Source: JAGLSB01 sp023135955
GTDB taxonomy: Bacteria; Bacteroidota; Bacteroidia; Bacteroidales; GCA-2748055
Assembly (NCBI GenBank): GCA_030673645.1
Contig: DAOVIO010000007.1
Location: 1 to 64,000 of the forward strand
Direction: 5' to 3'
Length of the DNA stretch: 64,000 bases
Part shown: positions 59,747 through 64,000 of the stretch, piece by piece
Layout: each line of letters starts with the position of its first letter
Numbering within the stretch: position 1 is the first letter of the stretch
Program-made: the position numbers and the translations under genes
Notes under the pieces: generated by a model
Told to the model about the DNA's origin: nothing
Seen by the model: the letters and a program-made list of their open reading frames with translations, nothing else
Databases searched by the model: none

Positions 59747-59822
59747 ATCAATCCCGAGAATTCGGGATTGATATTTAAGCCTTTCAGGCTTAGTGGATTC
59801 GTGTGTTCATCCACAAGGCTTA
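59747..59822. repeat. Hairpin and nested inverted repeats after the methyltransferase gene
   Basis: Perfect 11-bp arms at 59747-59757 and 59762-59772 (core ATCAATCCCGA). Next to it, TAAGCCTT (59776-59783) can pair with AAGGCTTA (59815-59822) around an inner GTGGAT/ATCCAC stem. Alternatively, AAGCCT can pair locally with AGGCTT. The structure starts directly at the methyltransferase stop. Confidence 0.7.
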
Positions 59823-60629
59823 CTAATTTTTAGTTAAAATAAAACTCCAGTATTCGAATTTTCCGTTTTGGAACGAGTTGAAACGATCTGTTCCTTCAGT
59901 GCCAGCAAATCTTTCAAATGATTTTTTCAATATTCCAGGAATTTTTTCATCAATCAATAATTCTCTACGTTTTGAATCCAACGCTAAGCCTTTAGCAACA
60001 TTTTTTGTTATCTCTTTTTCTGAGAAAATGGTAAACCCTGAGCTTTGAAGTCTTTTCCGCATATCTTCTATTTCTTCTTTTTCTATCATATCTGCAAACA
60101 AAAAATGACCTTCTGCATTTAAAATCCTGTGTACTTCCTTAAAAAAAAGATTTAAATCACTATAGCATCGAGCCGATTCAACGTTAACAACAGCATCGTG
60201 AGATCCTGTATCAAGCGGTATATTTTCTGCCATACCTTCAACAAAGGATAAGCCGGGAACATTATATTCACTATTGCAGTATTTAATTACTCCAGGTGAT
60301 ATATCAACTCCAGTGTATTTAAGTGGTTTATGGTAACGAGCAATATAATGAGCTCCGCCTCCTCTGCCAGAACCGACTTCTACTACCTTTTTATTCTCCA
60401 GGGTAATGCCACTCGCTACATGATCATATAGTTGGATACAATATCTGTTTATTTCATCATTTTTCTCTAACTTAATAGGATCATCACCATTTAAGCCTGA
60501 AAAACCATAATTCATAAAATTTACTGAACTGTCCTTTACAAATCGTAACATGAGATTATGCCATATTCTCCACATTGGTCTGCGTAAAGCAGTTGGGTAT
60601 TCACAATAATTATCTACGAAGTTTGCCAT
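59823..60629 (-). CDS. Class I SAM-dependent methyltransferase
   Basis: 268 residues. SAM-binding motif VVEVGSGRGGGAHYIA near 81, then YTGVDISPGVI (motif II), VEGMAENIPLD and VNVESARCYSDL (motif IV), and FLFADMIE. The layout resembles fatty-acid or lipid O-methyltransferases of the phthiotriol type, but the substrate cannot be assigned. No membrane segment. The LytTR regulator lies 140 nt upstream on the same strand. Confidence 0.85.
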   Translation of the reverse strand: MANFVDNYCEYPTALRRPMWRIWHNLMLRFVKDSSVNFMNYGFSGLNGDDPIKLEKNDEINRYCIQLYDHVASGITLENKKVVEVGSGRGGGAHYIARYHKPLKYTGVDISPGVIKYCNSEYNVPGLSFVEGMAENIPLDTGSHDAVVNVESARCYSDLNLFFKEVHRILNAEGHFLFADMIEKEEIEDMRKRLQSSGFTIFSEKEITKNVAKGLALDSKRRELLIDEKIPGILKKSFERFAGTEGTDRFNSFQNGKFEYWSFILTKN

Positions 60630-60769
60630 GTTTTTTATATTTATTAATTCAATGACAACTTTAAGCCTAAAAAACTATCAATAAAAATAGTTGGGATGTA
60701 TAACCAACGAAAGGGGGGAGTTAAATAAAATTGTGGTGAATTACAATAAATCAGTGGTGAATAACAAGT

Positions 60770-61624
60770 CTAATTCTTTTCTGCAAGTATTTCTTTTACG
60801 TTCGTTAAATATTGCCTTGAGACAGGTATTGACTCCTCTAAATAACTCATTTGCAAGTGGTAACCGCTATAATTGCGTATTAGCTTATCAATATACAGTT
60901 CATTAATAATACTGGTGCGATGGCAACGAATAAAACTTTTATGATCAATAAATTGCAATTCAATATTTCTCAATGTATTTCTTAGTAGCTTTTTTTCGAG
61001 AGTTTTATTTTCTAAATAATAGATTTGAATATAATTATCAGCTGATTTAATAGCAATAATATTATTGTGTAATAATTGAAATCTATCAGATTTATTATCT
61101 GAAAGTATTTCTATTTTCTCCTCCTCTTCAATTATTTCATTTTCCTCGAGTTTTAAGAAATAGGATTTATTTTGTTTTTGTAAAACCAGTATAGTTTTTT
61201 CTAATGACATATTTCTATATAGTATCAGTAGAATTATTAAGGGCAACATGCAAACTAAAACTACCTTAAACAATATATAAAGTGTAATCGGCACATTGCC
61301 TACATACCTGATATAAAAGGCATAGGATGTAGCGATCATCAGTAGTAACAGGATGTTTAGAATAAAAGGAGGTTCGCTTAATCCATTACTTGTATCAAAC
61401 CATTTTGGAATAGATAATGGAAGAAATATTAATACAGTACAAGCCAAGAAAAAAGTAATTGCTCCAAATCCACTTACATACATTAATCGATAATCGTAAT
61501 CGAGCATTTCGAGAGGGAAAGGTTGAAAAAAGAGTATAAAAAGAAAAACGCCTATACTAATATAAAAAAGTCGGCGAAATTCATCTTTGAAGATTTTAAA
61601 TATTTTTCTATTCCGTTTTTTCAA
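60770..61624 (-). CDS. Membrane-anchored LytTR transcriptional regulator
   Basis: 284 residues. Four hydrophobic helices (about 18-150) are followed by a short linker and a C-terminal LytTR DNA-binding domain (about 180-280) with IAIKSADNYIQIYY, LRNTLRNIE, FIRCHRTSIIN and IPVSRQYLTNVKEIL. There is no receiver domain, so signals presumably come through the membrane part. The start codon would be TTG at 61624; no suitable ATG lies before the first helix. It lies upstream of the methyltransferase gene on the same strand. Confidence 0.88.
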   Translation of the reverse strand: MKKRNRKIFKIFKDEFRRLFYISIGVFLFILFFQPFPLEMLDYDYRLMYVSGFGAITFFLACTVLIFLPLSIPKWFDTSNGLSEPPFILNILLLLMIATSYAFYIRYVGNVPITLYILFKVVLVCMLPLIILLILYRNMSLEKTILVLQKQNKSYFLKLEENEIIEEEEKIEILSDNKSDRFQLLHNNIIAIKSADNYIQIYYLENKTLEKKLLRNTLRNIELQFIDHKSFIRCHRTSIINELYIDKLIRNYSGYHLQMSYLEESIPVSRQYLTNVKEILAEKN

Positions 61625-61801
61625 AATAATCTGTGTCTCATAATTATATAAATAAAGGCCTTGCTGTGAGTAAATTTAAGAAAAAGATGTAGAACCAGCT
61701 TGCTCAAAAATTCAGCTTATTTTATAACAAAATTTGAGAATCATTGCGCTAAATTATTCAGTGCATAATATTCAATAGAAATAAAAACCTAAATATAAAT
61801 A

Positions 61802-62671
61802 CTAATTATCTGCTGATAATCTATTACGTCTTAAACCTAAATAAATAGCAACACCTCCGGTAAAAAACATTATTAGACTATATATTGCCGGAGTAATAGC
61901 AAGTTCAGAACTACCAAGTAGAACAACTGCAATTGAGATTGCTAATGTCCCATTTTGAATTCCCGATTCAATTGAAATGGATATTGCACGTTTATCTTTA
62001 ATTTTAAATATTCTGGATGAAAAATAACCAACTGCCATCGTCGAAACGTTTAATAATAGCGCTAACCAGCCGGCTTGTTGGAAATATGAAATAATATTTT
62101 CTCTTTCCTTAATAACAATTCCAATAATTACCAAAGCCAGAACTATTGCAGATGCTATACGTACTGGTTTCGCCATTTTCAATGCGAATCCTGTCTTGTA
62201 ATGTCTTATAAACATACCAATAGTTATCGGAATTACGATAATTGCGAAAATTTGAATAATAGTAGAAACCACATCCAGTCTGATCATTTCTCCCTCCTCC
62301 TGGAAATATTTTAGTGAGAAATTCACAATAAAAGGAATGGTCAATATTGTTACAAAACTGCTTATGGCTGTTAATGTAACAGATAAAGCAGTATCACCTT
62401 TAGCTAAATGGGTTATTAAATTAGATGTTGGACCACCAGGACAGGCAGCTAAAATCATTATTCCAATAGCAATTTCAGGTCTCATTGGGAAAATAATTGC
62501 AATTGTAAATCCAATTATTGGTAATAGAATTAACTGGTTTGCTAAACCAACAAAAATTGCCTTGGGGTAAACAATTATCCTTTTAAAATCAGCAAAAACT
62601 AGTGATAATCCCATTCCCAACATGATAATGATGAGAGATGAAGCTAAAAAGATTGTTGATGCTTTGTCCAT
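61802..62671 (-). CDS. Bile acid:sodium symporter family (BASS) transporter
   Basis: 289 residues, eight to nine hydrophobic helices. Family patterns are ILAACPGGPTSNLITHLAKGDTALSV near 75 and SIESGIQNGTLAISIAVVLL near 230, with Asn and Gln residues that bind Na+ in this fold. The family imports organic anions such as steroids, pantoate or keto acids. The substrate is not predictable here. Divergent from the second cold-shock gene. Confidence 0.92.
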   Translation of the reverse strand: MDKASTIFLASSLIIIMLGMGLSLVFADFKRIIVYPKAIFVGLANQLILLPIIGFTIAIIFPMRPEIAIGIMILAACPGGPTSNLITHLAKGDTALSVTLTAISSFVTILTIPFIVNFSLKYFQEEGEMIRLDVVSTIIQIFAIIVIPITIGMFIRHYKTGFALKMAKPVRIASAIVLALVIIGIVIKERENIISYFQQAGWLALLLNVSTMAVGYFSSRIFKIKDKRAISISIESGIQNGTLAISIAVVLLGSSELAITPAIYSLIMFFTGGVAIYLGLRRNRLSADN

Positions 62672-62945
62672 GTTTATAATTTAAGTTAAAATAAAGCAAT
62701 GTATACAATTATTCTGAAATACGATTAATTTTATTTTATATAGATTGATTCTTTTAACAAATTATTAATCATAAATGTATTGAAGACTCCTATTTTGGTT
62801 GCAGATGTCTTTAATAATAAAGCCAAAGGACATAAATATGTCTTAAATAATTGAGATATAATCAAGAATTACATCATATAATAGGACTAATGTAGCAATA
62901 GTTAATAATTTAATTTGGAAAACTAATATGTAAAAGAAATAATAC
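62672..62945. other. Non-coding stretch between the BASS gene and cold-shock gene 2
   Basis: About 270 nt, AT-rich. I see no gene or repeat. The cold-shock promoter element follows at 62946. Confidence 0.5.
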
Positions 62946-62953
62946 TACCTTTG
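62946..62953 (+). promoter_or_regulatory. -7 element for the second cold-shock gene
   Basis: TACCTTTG lies 28 nt before the ATG at 62982. Confidence 0.45.
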
Positions 62954-62981
62954 TCGATTATAATATTTTTAAAATTAAACA

Positions 62982-63173
62982 ATGAAAAAAGGAACAGTTA
63001 AGTTCTTCAATGAATCAAAAGGTTTTGGATTCATTATTGAAGAAGATTCAAAAAACGAGTATTTCGTACACATTTCTGGAATTATAGATGAAATAAAAGA
63101 AGGCGATGCCGTAGAATTTGAATTGCAAGAAGGTAGAAAAGGATTAAACGCAGTAAATGTAAAAGTTATTTAA
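62982..63173 (+). CDS. Cold-shock domain protein, second copy
   Basis: 63 residues with RNP motifs KGFGFIIE and YFVHIS, ending [10 protein letters not shown]. It differs from the copy at 42921 mainly in the middle loop. It has its own terminator. Confidence 0.95.
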   Translation: MKKGTVKFFNESKGFGFIIEEDSKNEYFVHISGIIDEIKEGDAVEFELQEGRKGLNAVNVKVI

Positions 63174-63206
63174 TATTTACTACTATTTTTTTCCAACTTG
63201 TAAAAG

Positions 63207-63230
63207 GCCTGTAACTGTACAGGCTTTTTT
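63207..63230 (+). terminator. Terminator after the second cold-shock gene
   Basis: Arms GCCTGTA (63207-63213) and TACAGGC (63218-63224) with a T tract. Confidence 0.85.
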
Positions 63231-63375
63231 GTTTTACTAATATTTATTATTGACTTTTTTTCTCAATCAAGAGTTAATATGTTAATTATATATTTATTTT
63301 TACTGAAAGTTTATGAATTCACGTTTAGTAAATTCATATATAAGTTTTTTAATAGATCGTTTTTTCAAAATAATA

Positions 63376-63383
63376 TAACTTTG
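63376..63383 (+). promoter_or_regulatory. -7 element close to the start of the final gene
   Basis: TAACTTTG ends 7 nt before the ATG at 63391, which predicts an almost leaderless transcript. Confidence 0.4.
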
Positions 63384-63390
63384 TTGAACT

Positions 63391-64000
63391 ATGGTTAAAG
63401 CTCACTCCTTTCATATTCCTGTTATGGGACTTGCGTATACAGTTGATTCTCCAATAAAGGTTGCACAATACGGTATAGATTCAGTTATATCTATAGTTGA
63501 CGATATTCTCATGGAGAAGATGAGAAAAGTGTATTGTAATTTATATGAAATTCCATATAAAGAGATTACAAATAAAATTGAAGATTTCAGAGCAAAGAGG
63601 ATTACATCCTACTTGAATATTGTAAATAGTCTTGCTGAAAAGAAATTTGAAGAGTTAAAAAATACTCTTAATGAAAAGGGTCATGAAATTAGAGAGTACT
63701 TTAATATGCTCCCTGATAGCTCAGAATTGAAACAAAAATTTTTAGAATTAACAAAGCATAATTTTAATTTAAGTGAGATTCGTACCTGGTTAAAGGATAA
63801 CTTATCAATGGGTAGCATTGATGTTAATATAATGACTAAACTTGATAAGGACAATTATAGCAATGGTGACCAACTGTCTGTTGAATATAATGATGCTCAT
63901 GCTGCACTCAGAGGATTTGCTAATAGCGATCTCAGATCCTCCATAGTTCTGTCAGCAGGTATGAATCCAAGATTGTATGGATACATCGAGCAATTTGAAG
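63391..64000 (+). CDS. Conserved-looking protein of unknown function, 5' part only
   Basis: 203 codons are visible before the window ends; the frame is open throughout. It begins MVKAHSFHIPVMGLAYTVDS and continues with PIKVAQYGIDSVISIVDDIL, helical charged stretches and LRSSIVLSAGMNPRLYGYIEQF. There is no signal peptide or membrane helix. The opening suggests an alpha/beta enzyme, perhaps a TIM barrel, but I do not recognise the family and give no function. Confidence 0.75.
   Translation, partial: MVKAHSFHIPVMGLAYTVDSPIKVAQYGIDSVISIVDDILMEKMRKVYCNLYEIPYKEITNKIEDFRAKRITSYLNIVNSLAEKKFEELKNTLNEKGHEIREYFNMLPDSSELKQKFLELTKHNFNLSEIRTWLKDNLSMGSIDVNIMTKLDKDNYSNGDQLSVEYNDAHAALRGFANSDLRSSIVLSAGMNPRLYGYIEQFE

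Noticed and set aside
42921..63173. Two cold-shock genes as a recent transposed copy
   Set aside because: The flanking DNA shows no similarity and the proteins differ at many positions, so an old duplication is more likely.

Overview
The window comes from an AT-rich chromosome of a member of the Bacteroidota, most likely a Bacteroidia lineage (inference). The evidence is of four kinds. Many genes are preceded by the Bacteroidota housekeeping promoter element TAnnTTTG. A 1651-residue secreted protein ends in a type IX secretion (T9SS) sorting domain. Lipoprotein FKBP isomerases of the GldI type are present. The gene orders pyrG-yidC and ribH-TPR-recF-DUF721 are typical of the phylum. Three tRNAs are present, none with an encoded CCA end. 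I see no rRNA, CRISPR array, prophage, transposase or integrase.

Layout. 1-6.6 kb: an ABC-F ATPase, two divergent tRNA-Leu genes, an iron-sulfur APS/PAPS reductase (cysH), a MurU-like nucleotidyltransferase, an AmgK-like kinase fused to a RapZ C-terminal domain, and mnmA. 6.8-14 kb: an overlapping addA / radical-SAM / addB operon for double-strand-break processing. 14-17.3 kb: a membrane protein made of two DUF1538 units, translationally coupled to a protein that looks like three PII-type domains in tandem. 17.5-31 kb: housekeeping genes (trmD, hsp20, a DUF349 protein, pyrG, yidC, ribH, a TPR protein, recF, a DUF721 protein, ndk, nrnA). 29.5-32.1 kb: three FKBP lipoproteins. 32-40 kb: an RsmI-like methylase, a metallo-beta-lactamase-fold hydrolase, an MFS carrier, and asnA flanked by two fused LeuC-LeuD/homoaconitase-type dehydratases. 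40-49.5 kb: a 7TM-DISM/SpoIIE phosphatase, a cold-shock protein, a secreted thioredoxin-fold-like protein and the large T9SS protein. 50-64 kb: tRNA-Arg, a TPR protein, two DUF1080 proteins, a 2-hydroxyacid dehydrogenase, a lone receiver protein, an exported isochorismatase-like hydrolase, a GH78 rhamnosidase, a thioesterase, a methyltransferase, a membrane-bound LytTR regulator, a BASS-family transporter, a second cold-shock protein and the start of an unrecognised gene that runs off the window.

How genes work together. Clear units are: addA-yhcC-addB, with overlapping ends; DUF1538 with the triple PII-like protein (8-bp overlap); nrnA plus two FKBP genes (4-bp overlaps); pyrG-yidC-ribH (gaps of 19 and 8 bp); and recF-DUF721 (1-bp overlap). 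The amino-sugar kinase-RapZ fusion and the MurU-like enzyme form a probable cell-wall sugar recycling pair. The 52-59 kb region looks like carbohydrate use (3-keto-glycoside-type hydrolases plus rhamnosidase), but no SusC/SusD transporter pair is in view.

The best candidates for under-described biology are the double-DUF1538/triple-PII module, the kinase-RapZ fusion, a possible sigma-54 promoter with TGTCA half-sites at hsp20, a 26-residue membrane peptide with its own promoter, and a family of short GAGACG hairpins placed at gene ends. One of these supplies the ribH stop codon and another sits between 9-bp direct repeats. All functions are inferred by reading motifs; no database search was run.
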